Origin: 66-474 sp035249175 | GTDB taxonomy: Bacteria > Pseudomonadota > Gammaproteobacteria > Xanthomonadales > Rhodanobacteraceae | Reading direction: 5' to 3' | Assembly: GCA_035249175.1 (NCBI GenBank) | Contig: DATFGT010000013.1 | Coordinates: 1-64,000, forward strand | Length of the DNA stretch: 64,000 nucleotides | In this document: one piece after another, positions 32,135-42,092 of the stretch | Layout of the letters: each line of letters starts with the position of its first letter | Position numbering within the stretch: the stretch's first letter is position 1 | Notes under the pieces: model-generated | The model's input: the letters and a program-made list of their open reading frames with translations, nothing else | What the model was told of the DNA's origin: nothing | The model's database searches: none | Program-made: the position numbers and the translations under genes

Positions 32135-33052
32135 TCATGTGCGCGGATGCAACAGCGCGTCCGCACCTCTTTCTCCCAGCAGCCGTGCGACTTCTCGACC
32201 CAGTGCCGCCGGATCGTTGCCACCGGCATCGGCGTGCAGCAGGCGACCGTCATGGGCATCGCCGAGCAGGCCCCACAGACGCAATGTTCCGTCCGTGCGT
32301 GTCTCGCACCATGCGCCCAGCGGCATGGTGCAATCGCCACCCATCTCGGCGTTGAGGGCACGCTCGGCAGCCACGCCGCGACGGGTCGCCGCATCGTCCA
32401 GCACCTTCACGAATTCGATCACGCGGCTATCGTCGACGCGGGTTTCCACCGCGATCGCCGCCTGCCCCGGCGCCGGCAGCCATTCCGGCGACGCGAGACG
32501 CGAGCGGATGCGCGCATCGAAACCCATCCTTTGCAAACCCGCGACGGCAAGAATGATCGCCGAGTACTCCCTCCGATCGAGTTTTGCCAGACGCGTGCCG
32601 ACATTGCCACGCAAATCGGCAACATCGAGGTCCGGCCGCCGCGCGCGCAATTGCGCAGTGCGCCGCAGCGATGAGGTGCCGACGCGCGCGCCGAGGGGCA
32701 ACGCATCCAGCGCCGCGTAATCGTTGCTAACGAACGCATCCGCGCAATCGGCGCGTTCCAGGATTGCCGCAAGCGTGAATTGCGGATCCAACTGCGCCGG
32801 GACGTCCTTCAGCGAATGCACCGCAAGATCGGCCCGCCCTTCGGCCAGCGCGATTTCCAGTTCCTTGAGGAACAGGCCCTTGCCGCCAATCGCAGACAGT
32901 GCGCGATCCAGCACCTCGTCGCCGCGGGTGGACAGCGGCAACAGTTCCACGGCGAGTCCGGAATGTGCGTCACGCAAAAGCGCAGCGACGTGCTCGGCCT
33001 GCCACAAGGCCAGTGGACTTTTGCGGGTGGCGATGCGAAGCGTTTCGGTCAT
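32135..33052 (-). CDS. hemC: Porphobilinogen deaminase (hydroxymethylbilane synthase)
   Basis: HemC joins four porphobilinogens into hydroxymethylbilane in heme synthesis. The 305-residue product has the start TLRIATRKSPLALWQA, the loop KSPLALWQ, catalytic Asp region DLAVHSLKDVPA, RGNVGTRLAKLD and the dipyrromethane-binding Cys in GGDCTMPLGAW near residue 240. Length is normal. ATG 33052 is chosen; ATG 33058 (MGMTETL) is also possible. Confidence 0.96.
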   Translation of the reverse strand: MTETLRIATRKSPLALWQAEHVAALLRDAHSGLAVELLPLSTRGDEVLDRALSAIGGKGLFLKELEIALAEGRADLAVHSLKDVPAQLDPQFTLAAILERADCADAFVSNDYAALDALPLGARVGTSSLRRTAQLRARRPDLDVADLRGNVGTRLAKLDRREYSAIILAVAGLQRMGFDARIRSRLASPEWLPAPGQAAIAVETRVDDSRVIEFVKVLDDAATRRGVAAERALNAEMGGDCTMPLGAWCETRTDGTLRLWGLLGDAHDGRLLHADAGGNDPAALGREVARLLGERGADALLHPRT

Positions 33053-33113
33053 GCCCATGACGCGTGGTGAGGAACGTTGCAGTATCGCACTGCAGCCGCC
33101 GCGACGCAGTGAT

Positions 33114-34985
33114 TCAGGCCTCGCCCCCGCGCAACGCGCGCACCGCTTCCTCCATTTTCCGCGCGTTGCTGGAAGCACCATCCATGGGGGCTTCGACCGC
33201 AAGCTCGATGCGCGCGCGAAAGCGCCGCGGCAGGCGGGCGCGTCCCAAACTCGAATCGCGCCGGCTCCACATGCTGCGCCACAAGCCGCGCAGCGCCAGC
33301 GGAATCACCGGCACCGGTCGTCGCGCGAGGATTTTCTCGACGCCCGGCCGGAACGGCGCGATTTCTCCGTCCAGCGTCAGGCCGCCTTCGGGAAAGATGC
33401 AGACGAGCTCGCCTTCGGTCAATGCGGCGTCGATTTCCTCGAACGCTTGCGCCATGAGCTTGGGATTTTCCTTGCCACCCGCGATGCGAATGGCCTTGGC
33501 CGCGCGAAACACGAAGCTCAACACCGGCACGCGAAAAATCTTGTAGTACACCACGAAGCGCACCGGCCGTCGTACGCTGCCCATGATGATCAGCGCATCC
33601 ATGAAGCTGACGTGGTTGCATACCAGCAGCGCGGGACCTTCGTCTGGGATATTCTCAATCCCCGTGACGCGCACCCGGTACAGCACGCTGATCAGCAGCC
33701 AGTCCACGAAGCGCATCAGGAACTCGGGCACCAGCAGGAAAATCCATAGCGTCACCGCGGCATTCAGCAGCGTCGTGACGAGAAACAATTGCGGGATAGT
33801 CAATCCCGCCGCCAGCGTCCCGAAGGCAAATACCGCCGCGACCACCAGGAACACTGCGTTGATGATGTTGTTGCCCGCGATCACGCGCGAAAGTTCGCCC
33901 TGCGGGGTGCGGCTTTGCACCAGCGCGAATAGCGGCACGATGAAGAAGCCGGCGAACAGGCCGATCAGCGTCAGGTCCAGCGCGATCCAGCCATTGCCCG
34001 GCGTGCGCAGGAACGTCATCCAGTCGATTTCGCCGTACGACGGCGCCGTGTGGCGCGCGAAATACAGCAGGATGCCGAACACCGTCATTCCGAGCGCGCC
34101 GAGTGGCACCAGGCCGATCTCGACCTTGTGCCCCGACAGGCGCTCGCACAGCAATGAGCCGATGCCCACGCCAATCGAGAACAAGGCCAGCACCAGGATC
34201 TCCACGCTGGCGCTGCCACCGAGGTATAGCCGCGTGTAATTCGGCAATTGCGCGGTGACCACGCCGCCGAAGAACCAGAACCACGAGATGCCGAGGATCG
34301 AGTTGAACACCACGCGCTGCTTGCCGGTCAGCTTCAGCACACGCCCGCTTTCGGCGATGAAATTCCAGTTGAATTTCAGACCCGGGGCGGCGGCGGGCAC
34401 GCGCGGAATCGCGAGGCTGGCGATGAGTCCCAGCACCGCGACGCCGATCACCAGCGCCGCGGCCGCCGTCCAGCCAAAGTGGATCGCCATCGCCGCACCA
34501 CCGGCGATCATCCCGACGAGGATCGCGATCGATGTGCCGGTTTCGACGAGGCCATTGCCGCCAACCAGTTCTCCGCGATCGAGCACTTGCGGCAGGATCG
34601 CGTACTTGATCGGCCCGAACACCGTCGAGTGCAGTCCCATCAGGAACAGCACCACGAACAGCAGCAGCGGACTGCGTGCGTAGAACCCCCAAGCCGCGAT
34701 GCACATCGCTACGATCTCGAACAGCTTCACCCAGCGGATCAGCGTGTGCTTCTCGTATTTCTCGGCAAGCTGGCCCGCGCTCGCCGAGAACAGAAAGAAC
34801 GGCAGGATGAACAACGCCGGTGCGAGGTTCGAATAGAACCCGATCTGGCTGGTGGTGAGGCCCAACTGGAACCCAACCAGCACGATCGTCGCATTGCGGA
34901 ACGCATTGTCGTTGAACGCGGCCAAGGATTGCACCGCGAAGAACGGCGCGAAGCGCCGCTGGCCGAGCAGGCGGAACTGGTTCAT
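33114..34985 (-). CDS. MFS transporter / 1-acylglycerol-3-phosphate acyltransferase fusion (LplT-PlsC type)
   Basis: The 623-residue protein joins two domains. Residues 1-410 are a twelve-segment MFS transporter starting FAPFFAVQSLAAFNDNAFRN, typical of LplT lysophospholipid flippases. Residues about 430-620 are a PlsC acyltransferase with NHVSFMD (HX4D box) and FPEGGLT (EG box). This is the arrangement of the first two parts of multidomain Aas proteins, but the acyl-ACP synthetase domain is missing. An AMP-ligase is encoded two genes upstream (36399-37757). A role in lysophospholipid uptake and re-acylation is likely. Confidence 0.85.
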   Translation of the reverse strand: MNQFRLLGQRRFAPFFAVQSLAAFNDNAFRNATIVLVGFQLGLTTSQIGFYSNLAPALFILPFFLFSASAGQLAEKYEKHTLIRWVKLFEIVAMCIAAWGFYARSPLLLFVVLFLMGLHSTVFGPIKYAILPQVLDRGELVGGNGLVETGTSIAILVGMIAGGAAMAIHFGWTAAAALVIGVAVLGLIASLAIPRVPAAAPGLKFNWNFIAESGRVLKLTGKQRVVFNSILGISWFWFFGGVVTAQLPNYTRLYLGGSASVEILVLALFSIGVGIGSLLCERLSGHKVEIGLVPLGALGMTVFGILLYFARHTAPSYGEIDWMTFLRTPGNGWIALDLTLIGLFAGFFIVPLFALVQSRTPQGELSRVIAGNNIINAVFLVVAAVFAFGTLAAGLTIPQLFLVTTLLNAAVTLWIFLLVPEFLMRFVDWLLISVLYRVRVTGIENIPDEGPALLVCNHVSFMDALIIMGSVRRPVRFVVYYKIFRVPVLSFVFRAAKAIRIAGGKENPKLMAQAFEEIDAALTEGELVCIFPEGGLTLDGEIAPFRPGVEKILARRPVPVIPLALRGLWRSMWSRRDSSLGRARLPRRFRARIELAVEAPMDGASSNARKMEEAVRALRGGEA

Positions 34986-35078
34986 GGGCTCCCCTCGTGC
35001 GGCGTAAGCCTATCAAGCCCGCGTCACGCAATGCGAATGCCAACGGCGCGGGGAACGGGTTTCCCGAACGGCTTCGGA

Positions 35079-36365
35079 TCAGCCGTGCCGGCCCAGCGCG
35101 CGATGCCCAATGTCATGCCGATGGAACGCGCCATCGAAATGGATGCGTTCGACCGCAACGTACGCGCGCTCGCGCGCCTGCAGAAGATCATCGCCCAGCG
35201 CGCAGACGCACAGCACGCGGCCGCCGGCGGTGATCGTCTTTCCATCCGAATCGAGTTTCGTTCCGGCCTGGAACACTTTCACGTCCGCGCCGACATCGGC
35301 ATCCAGCCCCGAAATCAGGTTGCCCGTTTTGACCTTGCCGGGATAACCCTGCGCCGCGACCACGACGCCGAGCGACGGTCTGGGGTCCCATTCCGCGTCA
35401 GCGCGGTCGAGCTTGCCGTCGAGTGCTGCTTCGATCAGGCCGACGAAATCCGATTGCAGCCTTTGCATGATCGGCTGGGTCTCGGGATCACCGAAGCGCA
35501 CGTTGAATTCGATCACCCTGGGCGCACCCGCTTTGTCGATCATCAAACCTGCGTAGAGGAATCCCGTGAACGGCGCGCCTTCGGCAGACATGCCCCGCAA
35601 AGTAGGCTCGATGATTTCCAGGCGAATGCGCCGCTCGACCTCGGGCGTCACCACCGGTGCGGGCGAATATGCACCCATGCCGCCGGTGTTCGGCCCGGTA
35701 TCGCCCTCGCCCACGCGCTTGTGGTCCTGGCTCGACGCCATCGGAACGTAATGGGCACCATCGGCGATCACGATGTAGCTGGCTTCCTCGCCTTCGAGGA
35801 ATTCCTCGATCACGACGCGTGCCGACGCGTCGCCGAACGCGTGCGCATCGAGCATGTCACGCAAGGCGTGCTCGGCTTCCGCCAGCGTCATCGCCACCAC
35901 CACGCCCTTGCCCGCGGCCAAGCCATCGGCCTTGATGACGATCGGCGCACCCTGCTTGCGCACGTATTCGAGCGCGGGTCGCAACGTGGTGAACACCGCG
36001 TAATGCGCAGTGGGAACGTGATGGCGGGCGAGGAACTCCTTGGTGAAGGATTTGGAACCTTCGAGCTGCGCCGCCGCAGCGGTCGGCCCGAAGATGCGCA
36101 AACCTTTCGCGCGAAATCGATCCACCACACCTGCGACCAATGGCGCTTCGGGACCCACCACGGTGAAATCGACGTGCTCGTCTTGCGCGAGATTCAGCAA
36201 TCCGTCCAGGTCGGTCGCGGAAACATCCGCGTTGCGCATGCGTGGCTCGCGCGCGGTGCCGGCATTGCCGGGCGCGACGATGATTTCGTCGACACGCGGA
36301 GACTGCGCGAGTTTCCAGGCCAGCGCGTGTTCGCGACCGCCGGAGCCGATGACAAGGATCTTCAT
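35079..36365 (-). CDS. purD: Phosphoribosylamine-glycine ligase
   Basis: PurD joins glycine to phosphoribosylamine in purine synthesis. The 428-residue ATP-grasp protein has the start MKILVIGSGGREHALAWKL, the ATP-binding KADGLAAGKGVVVA, the GPNTGGMGAYSPAP strand and NVRFGDPETQPI. Length is normal. Here it is flanked by the acyltransferase fusion and the AMP-ligase rather than purH. Confidence 0.97.
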   Translation of the reverse strand: MKILVIGSGGREHALAWKLAQSPRVDEIIVAPGNAGTAREPRMRNADVSATDLDGLLNLAQDEHVDFTVVGPEAPLVAGVVDRFRAKGLRIFGPTAAAAQLEGSKSFTKEFLARHHVPTAHYAVFTTLRPALEYVRKQGAPIVIKADGLAAGKGVVVAMTLAEAEHALRDMLDAHAFGDASARVVIEEFLEGEEASYIVIADGAHYVPMASSQDHKRVGEGDTGPNTGGMGAYSPAPVVTPEVERRIRLEIIEPTLRGMSAEGAPFTGFLYAGLMIDKAGAPRVIEFNVRFGDPETQPIMQRLQSDFVGLIEAALDGKLDRADAEWDPRPSLGVVVAAQGYPGKVKTGNLISGLDADVGADVKVFQAGTKLDSDGKTITAGGRVLCVCALGDDLLQARERAYVAVERIHFDGAFHRHDIGHRALGRHG

Positions 36366-36398
36366 GGACGCAATCGCGCAGCGAATGAGCCGCGCATT

Positions 36399-37757
36399 TT
36401 AACCGGCCAGCGCCGCAAGCAACGCCGCGCGCGGCAACTTGCCCGTTTCGCTGCGCGGCAGCGCATTGACCCGTTTCAGCGGACGCGGCAGGAACACCGG
36501 ATCGATATCGCGCCGCAACGCATCGAGGATGGCACTGGTATCCAGATCCGGCGCCACCACCAACGCGGCGATCCGGCGCACGCCCATCGCGTCGGTGTCG
36601 TCCATCTGGAACATCACGCCATCGCGCACCCCGGGCACCGCCAGCAGTTTGTGCGTCAGATCGCCCAGCGATGCGCGCTTGCCCGCGATCTCCAGCAGAT
36701 CGGTGTTGCGCCCGCACAGGCGGTAGCGCCCGTCAGCCAGCAGCTCCACGATATCGGCCAGCACCACTGGCTGCGCCAGTTGCGGTGCCTCGATGCGGGT
36801 GCCATCCGGCTGCGGATGCAGGGTCACGCCCGGATAAGGCATCCAGGCGTCCTCGTGCGCGGTGCGGCGATGCGCAATTACGCAGGTTTCGGTGGAGCCG
36901 AACACTTCCTGCAGCGGCGCGCCGTAACGTGCCTCGGCATCAAGCGCCAGATCGCGCGAAAGCGGCGCAGTGGCGGAAACGATGCCCGATATCCGTGGCA
37001 GCGCCTGTCCGGAATCAAGCAGCGCGCGCAAGTGGACCGGCGTGGTCACGAGGATGCGAGGTTCAGGCAGTTGCTGCAGCGAAGCCGCGATGTCGGCCGC
37101 AAAAAATGGCTTGCTTGCGCACACCGAGGCGCGCCCGAACAAGGGCAGCAGCACTGAAAATTCGAGCCCGTACATGTGTTGTGGCGGGACGGTCGCCACC
37201 ACGTGGTAATCGCCACCGGCCAGCGCGCGCAACAGCGCATCGTTGTGTTCTGTCGAGATCGCGAGTTTGTCCCACCGCTTCGGATTGGCGCGCGGCACGC
37301 CGGTCGAACCGGAGGTATACCCGATCGCTGCCAGCGCAGTCCCGGCAATCAACGTTGCGGGGCCCGCGAAGACAGTCTCCGCGTCCATCGTGAAACGCAG
37401 ATAGCCCGGCGGCGGCGGATCGAGATCGGCATCGCCCAGTGTGTAGCTGTCCGAATGTGCGGCCAGCGTTTCGTCGATGGCACGCGCGGCACGCGACGGC
37501 GGCAGCAGGTTGGTCTGCCCGCGCGCCAGCAATGCGGCAAAAGCGACCAGGAACGCGTACCGGTCTTCGCACAGGTTGACCGCCGCCTGCGCCGCCGGAA
37601 GGCGCGCGGCCAATGCGTGGACGTCGCCCAGAAACTGGTTGACCGTCACCGCGCGGCCCTCACGCCACGTGATCACACGTTGCGGCGACGCGACCGCAAG
37701 CAAGGGCCGGGATGGCCCCGCCACCTGGCTTTGCGGTGTTGGGTAAACGCTCGACAC
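36399..37757 (-). CDS. AMP-dependent acyl-CoA/acyl-ACP synthetase family protein
   Basis: The 452-residue protein has the adenylate-forming motifs YTSGSTGVPR (P-loop-like A3), VPPQHMYGLEFSVLLPLF (A4), EVFGSTETC (A5), CGRNTDLLEIAGKRASLGD (A8) and SETGKLPRAALL with the catalytic Lys (A10). It has no carrier-protein or condensation domain. The length and style resemble short ligases of lipid or aryl-polyene pathways. Its position suggests it may supply the acyl-activating step for the acyltransferase fusion, but the substrate is not visible. Confidence 0.78.
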   Translation of the reverse strand: MSSVYPTPQSQVAGPSRPLLAVASPQRVITWREGRAVTVNQFLGDVHALAARLPAAQAAVNLCEDRYAFLVAFAALLARGQTNLLPPSRAARAIDETLAAHSDSYTLGDADLDPPPPGYLRFTMDAETVFAGPATLIAGTALAAIGYTSGSTGVPRANPKRWDKLAISTEHNDALLRALAGGDYHVVATVPPQHMYGLEFSVLLPLFGRASVCASKPFFAADIAASLQQLPEPRILVTTPVHLRALLDSGQALPRISGIVSATAPLSRDLALDAEARYGAPLQEVFGSTETCVIAHRRTAHEDAWMPYPGVTLHPQPDGTRIEAPQLAQPVVLADIVELLADGRYRLCGRNTDLLEIAGKRASLGDLTHKLLAVPGVRDGVMFQMDDTDAMGVRRIAALVVAPDLDTSAILDALRRDIDPVFLPRPLKRVNALPRSETGKLPRAALLAALAG

Positions 37758-37776
37758 AGGAAACTCCCCAGTCCCC

Positions 37777-38340
37777 TCAAGCCCGAATGATAGCGCCGCT
37801 CACGGCATCCGTGATCGGCGTGGGCTTGTCGAGACCGCCCAGCGGCGCATCCAGCACGCCGTCGGGCTCGTCACCGAAGATCGTGCGGATATCGGCGGCG
37901 CTGCGCGCGGGTGGCTCACCGTGGCGATTGGCGCTGGTGGAAACAATGGGACCGCCGAAAGCTCGGCAGAGCGCGGCCGACGGCATATGCGCGGTGACGC
38001 GCAAGGCAATCCCGGCGTGTCCGCCCGCCACCCATTCCGGCACGCGTGACGAGCGCGGAAAGATGAAGGTGTGCGCGCCCGGCCAGATTGCGGTGGCGCG
38101 CGCAAGCGCATCTTTCGGAGCATCACCGATCCAGCCACGAAGCTGATCGCAATCGGCCGCTATCAGCAGCACGCCCTGTTCTGACGGTCGCCGCTTCATA
38201 GCGAAGATGCGATCGAACGCGGCCCGGCTGTCCGGATCGCAACCCAACCCGTACACGCCTTCGGTGGGATACGCCAGCACACCGCCTGCGCGCAGCAACG
38301 CGGCGGCGGCTTCGACTTCCTCGATGTTGAAAACGCGCAT
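37777..38340 (-). CDS. tsaC: Threonylcarbamoyl-AMP synthase
   Basis: TsaC makes threonylcarbamoyl-adenylate from Thr, bicarbonate and ATP for the t6A37 modification of tRNAs reading ANN codons. The 187-residue protein is the short, E. coli-like form: YPTEGVYGLGCDP, KRRPSEQGVLLIA, FPRSSRVPEW, ALRVTAHM and PIVSTSANRHG are all family motifs. It lies 3 bases downstream of topA, the usual xanthomonad order. Confidence 0.93.
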   Translation of the reverse strand: MRVFNIEEVEAAAALLRAGGVLAYPTEGVYGLGCDPDSRAAFDRIFAMKRRPSEQGVLLIAADCDQLRGWIGDAPKDALARATAIWPGAHTFIFPRSSRVPEWVAGGHAGIALRVTAHMPSAALCRAFGGPIVSTSANRHGEPPARSAADIRTIFGDEPDGVLDAPLGGLDKPTPITDAVSGAIIRA

Positions 38341-38343
38341 GGA

Positions 38344-40857
38344 TCAGACGTCGAACGGCGGCGTTTCCGTATCGGGCGGCACTGATGGCTTGCCACGCGC
38401 GGCCTTCTTCGCCGGAGTTTTCTTTGCGGCGGACTTCCTGCGCGCGGATTTCTTCGCGGCCGTCTTTTTCGCCGTGGCTTTTTTTGCGGTTCTTTTCGCA
38501 GGCGTCCGCTTCTCGACAGCATTTTTCTCCGCGGTTTTCTTCGCTGCAGCTTTCTTGAAGGCGCCGCGCCCGCGCCGCGCCGGCGCGGCCTCGATCAGCG
38601 CCTTGCATTCGTCGTGGGTGAGCGATTTGGGGTCGCGATCCTTCGGAATCTTCGCATTCTTTTCGCCATCGGTAATGTAGGGGCCATAGCGGCCATTCAG
38701 CACCTGGATGCCGTCGCCGAAATCATTGATCACGCGGTTGGCGATCAGCGCCTGTTTCTCGCGAATCAACTCGCGCGCGCGTTCCAGGGTGATGGTGTAG
38801 GCGCTCTCGTCGCCCTTGATCGACGCGTAGAAGCTGCCTTTTTTGACGAATGGACCGAAGCGCCCCATGCCGGCGGAAATCTCCTCGCCATCCATGTCGT
38901 TGCCGAGGTGACGCGGCAGCTTGAAGAGTTCCAGCGCCTCTTCCAGCGCGATGGTGTGCATGCTCTGGCCGGGTAGCAGCGATGCGAATTTCAGTTTCTC
39001 GTCGGTGTCCTTGTCGCCCAGCGCCGCGTATGGCCCGTAGCGTCCAAGCCGCACCGACACCGGCTTGCCGGTCTTGGGGTCGTCACCCAGCAAGCGCGCG
39101 CCAGTGGCTTCGCTGCGATCGACCGATTCCATCTTGTCGTCGACCAGCGCCTTGAACGGCTTCCAGAAGCCGGCCATCAGCGGGCGCCATTCCTCTTCGC
39201 CGCGGCTGACCGCATCGAGCTCATCTTCCAACTTCGCCGTGAAGTCGTAATCGACGTACCGGGTGAAATGTGCGGTCAGGAACTTCGCCACCGCGCGACC
39301 GACATCGGTGGGCCTGAAGCGGCGCGAATCGAGGGTGACGTACTCGCGCGACAGCAGGGTCTGGATGATGCTGGCGTAGGTCGACGGACGGCCGATGCCG
39401 TATTCCTCCAGCGCCTTGACCAGACTGGCTTCGGAATAACGCGGCGGCGGTTCGGTGAAGTGCTGGTCGGTCGCGATGTCGGTAAGCGGCACCACCTCGC
39501 CTTTCGCCAGTGCGGGCAGCTTGCGCGCTTCCTCGTCTTCTTCCGATTTCGCATCGCGGCCTTCCTCGTACACCGCGAGGAAACCCGGATCGACCACGGT
39601 GGTACCGGTGGCGCGGAATGCGGAGTCACTGCCGCACGGGAATTCCACCGAAACCGTGTTGAGTGTCGCCGGTTTCATCTGGCAGGCGACTGCGCGCTTC
39701 CAGACCAGTTCGTACAGCTTCAACTGGTCGGGCGTGAGGAAAGCCGCGACGGATTTCGGCGTGCGCAACGCAGAAGTGGGACGGATCGCCTCGTGCGCTT
39801 CCTGCGCGTTCTTGGCCTTGGTCTTGTAGACCATCGCGTGCTCGGGCAACCCCTGCTTGCCGAACTCGCGCTCGATCGTCTGGCGCAATTCAGCCGTAGC
39901 CTCGCCCGAGAGGTGCGTTGAATCGGTACGCATGTAGGTAATCAGGCCGACGTTGCCCTCCCCGCCCAGCGACACGCCTTCGTACAGGCCCTGCGCGATG
40001 CGCATGGTCCGCGAGGTCGCCATGCCCAGCTTGCGCGCGGCTTCCTGTTGCAGCGTGGACGTGGTGAACGGCGCGGCCGGACGACGCTGGCGCTGCTTCG
40101 ACTGGATGTCGCCGACGACAAGCTGACCGCCCGCGGCTTTCAGCAACGCGTCGCGCGCGGCACGGGCGTCTTTGGCGTTGGTGAGATCGAACTGCTCGAA
40201 TTTCTTGCCGAGCAGTTTCACCAGCCGCGCAGTGAACTCGCCGTCCTTGTGCGCGAGCTTCGCCTCGACGGTCCAGTATTCGCGCGGCACGAAGGCTTCG
40301 ATCTCCTCCTCGCGCTCGACGATCATCCTGAGCGCCGGCGACTGCACGCGCCCGGCGGACAGCCCGCGCTGCACCTTGCGCCACAGCACCGGCGACAGGT
40401 TGAAGCCAACCAGGTAATCCAGCGCCCGACGCGCCTGCTGGGCGTCGACCAGATCGTGCGACAGCTGGCGTGGGTGCGCCACGGCTTCCTTGATCGCGCG
40501 CGGCGTGATTTCGCTGAACACCACGCGATGGGTTTCCTTGTCCTTCAGCAGGCCGCGCTGCTTCAGGATCTCGCTGATGTGCCAACTGATCGCTTCGCCC
40601 TCACGATCCAGGTCGGTTGCCAGATAAATCGACTCGGCGACCTTGGCCGCCTTGGCAATTTCGTCGACGTGCTTGACGTTCTTGTCGATCAGCGCGTAGT
40701 CCATCGCGAAGTCGTGGTCGGGATCGACCGCGCCTTCCTTCGGCCTGAGGTCGCGGACGTGACCGTACGACGCCAGCACCTTGAAATCGGCGCCCAGGTA
40801 TTTGTTGATCGTCTTGGCCTTGGCGGGCGACTCGACGATGAGGAGATTCTTGGCCAT
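38344..40857 (-). CDS. topA: DNA topoisomerase I
   Basis: TopA relaxes negatively supercoiled DNA. The 837-residue type IA enzyme has a Toprim domain (LLIVESPAKAKTI, TDLDREGEAISWH), the active-site Tyr in GLITYMRTDSTHLS and EAIRPTSA. Repeated C-terminal topo_C domains (SVRLGRYGPYAALG, SAGMGRFGPFVKKG, VLNGRYGPYITDG) follow. No CxxC zinc ribbons are present; instead the last 70 or so residues are a Lys/Ala-rich, histone H1-like tail (KKATAKKTAAKKSARRKSAAKK is its core). The start is ATG 40857. TATATATA lies about 35 bases upstream and may be part of the promoter. Confidence 0.96.
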   Translation of the reverse strand: MAKNLLIVESPAKAKTINKYLGADFKVLASYGHVRDLRPKEGAVDPDHDFAMDYALIDKNVKHVDEIAKAAKVAESIYLATDLDREGEAISWHISEILKQRGLLKDKETHRVVFSEITPRAIKEAVAHPRQLSHDLVDAQQARRALDYLVGFNLSPVLWRKVQRGLSAGRVQSPALRMIVEREEEIEAFVPREYWTVEAKLAHKDGEFTARLVKLLGKKFEQFDLTNAKDARAARDALLKAAGGQLVVGDIQSKQRQRRPAAPFTTSTLQQEAARKLGMATSRTMRIAQGLYEGVSLGGEGNVGLITYMRTDSTHLSGEATAELRQTIEREFGKQGLPEHAMVYKTKAKNAQEAHEAIRPTSALRTPKSVAAFLTPDQLKLYELVWKRAVACQMKPATLNTVSVEFPCGSDSAFRATGTTVVDPGFLAVYEEGRDAKSEEDEEARKLPALAKGEVVPLTDIATDQHFTEPPPRYSEASLVKALEEYGIGRPSTYASIIQTLLSREYVTLDSRRFRPTDVGRAVAKFLTAHFTRYVDYDFTAKLEDELDAVSRGEEEWRPLMAGFWKPFKALVDDKMESVDRSEATGARLLGDDPKTGKPVSVRLGRYGPYAALGDKDTDEKLKFASLLPGQSMHTIALEEALELFKLPRHLGNDMDGEEISAGMGRFGPFVKKGSFYASIKGDESAYTITLERARELIREKQALIANRVINDFGDGIQVLNGRYGPYITDGEKNAKIPKDRDPKSLTHDECKALIEAAPARRGRGAFKKAAAKKTAEKNAVEKRTPAKRTAKKATAKKTAAKKSARRKSAAKKTPAKKAARGKPSVPPDTETPPFDV

Positions 40858-40928
40858 GTCTCGACAGAAATTCACGGGCGGCCGGGCCGCCCCCTATATA
40901 TAGTGAACGCATGCGCAGGGTGGGCGTG

Positions 40929-42071
40929 TCAAGCGTGACCGGCCGCAAGCCGCTGCCAGCGGCCGTTCACGGCCGGTGCCACCACGCCTTCCAGTTCCAG
41001 CAACAGCAGCATCGAAGACAGCGCGGCCGGGGCAAGACCGGTGCGGTCCACCAGCTCGTCCAGCGAGGCCGGTTCGTCGCCGAGGCCGACCAGAAGTGAA
41101 GCGTAATCAGGATCTTGCACCCTGGCTGGGAAACCTTGATCCGGTGCCGCTTCGGTGGCCTCCAGCCGCGCCCGCAGCCCGGCGCCCTGTGCCAGCGCGG
41201 CCGGCCCGAGCGCCTCGATCACCTCGACGGCGGTCTCGACCAGCCGGGCGCCGTCCCGGATCAATCGATGGCAGCCCTTGGCCAGCGGATTGTGGATGGA
41301 ACCCGGCAACGCGAACACTTCGCGGCCTGCTTCCGCTGCCAGACGCGCCGTGATCAACGAGCCTGACTGCAATCCCGCCTCGACCACCAGCGTACCCAGC
41401 GCCAGCCCGGCAATCAGCCGGTTGCGGCGCGGAAAATGATCCGGCCGGGCTTCGGTGCCGGGCGGAAATTCGCTGACGATGGCGCCATGCTGCTCGATCC
41501 TGGCGGCCAGGTCGCGATGCTTTCGCGGATAAACGAGATCCGGACCGGTACCCACCACCGCCACGGTCATTCCGCCTGCCTCCAGCGCCGCAGCATGTGC
41601 TGCGCCATCGATTCCGTCGGCCATGCCGCTTGTAACCGTCAAGCCCGCGCGTCCCAAAGTCCGCGCAAAGTCGCGCGCATTGGCCAGCCCCTGCGCGCTG
41701 GCGCTGCGCGCGCCCACGATGGCCACTTGCGGCGCCAGCAGGGCTGCAGCGTCACCCGCGACGAACAAGGCGGCGGCCGGCGAGGGGATGGTTTCAAGCT
41801 GCGGCGGGAAATCCTCTTCATCGCAGCGAAGCAGGCGGTGTCCCGGCTGCGCCAGCCATGCGAGATCGGCTTCGAGGCGTGCGGCATCCGGCCGCTCGAT
41901 CCAGTTCAGCGCAACCTGATCCAGAGCCGCGGCATGGCGCAGCCTGCGGATGTCGCGGCAAATCACGCGTGCCGAGCCCGCTTGCTGCAGCAATGACCGA
42001 ACGCCAGCCCCACCCAGACCGGGCGCGCGCAACAAGGTCAGCCATGCCAGCAGTTCGTCGTCGTCATCCAT
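40929..42071 (-). CDS. dprA: DNA-processing protein DprA
   Basis: DprA loads RecA onto incoming single-stranded DNA in natural transformation. The 380-residue protein has an N-terminal helix-hairpin region, the Rossmann core (VGARSASAQGL, SGMADGIDGAAHAAAL, VVGTGPDLVYPRKH, PRRNRLIAGLALGTLVVEA) and a C-terminal winged helix (SLDELVDRTGLAPAALSSML). It lies upstream of topA on the same strand, as in Xanthomonas. Confidence 0.95.
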   Translation of the reverse strand: MDDDDELLAWLTLLRAPGLGGAGVRSLLQQAGSARVICRDIRRLRHAAALDQVALNWIERPDAARLEADLAWLAQPGHRLLRCDEEDFPPQLETIPSPAAALFVAGDAAALLAPQVAIVGARSASAQGLANARDFARTLGRAGLTVTSGMADGIDGAAHAAALEAGGMTVAVVGTGPDLVYPRKHRDLAARIEQHGAIVSEFPPGTEARPDHFPRRNRLIAGLALGTLVVEAGLQSGSLITARLAAEAGREVFALPGSIHNPLAKGCHRLIRDGARLVETAVEVIEALGPAALAQGAGLRARLEATEAAPDQGFPARVQDPDYASLLVGLGDEPASLDELVDRTGLAPAALSSMLLLLELEGVVAPAVNGRWQRLAAGHA

Positions 42072-42092
42072 ACGGCAAGTGTACGGGCCATC

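Noticed and set aside
34248..37157. A 969-codon plus-strand open frame
   Set aside because: It runs antisense to the acyltransferase fusion, purD and the AMP-ligase, all with strong family motifs; its translation is rich in His, Arg and Gln with no domain.
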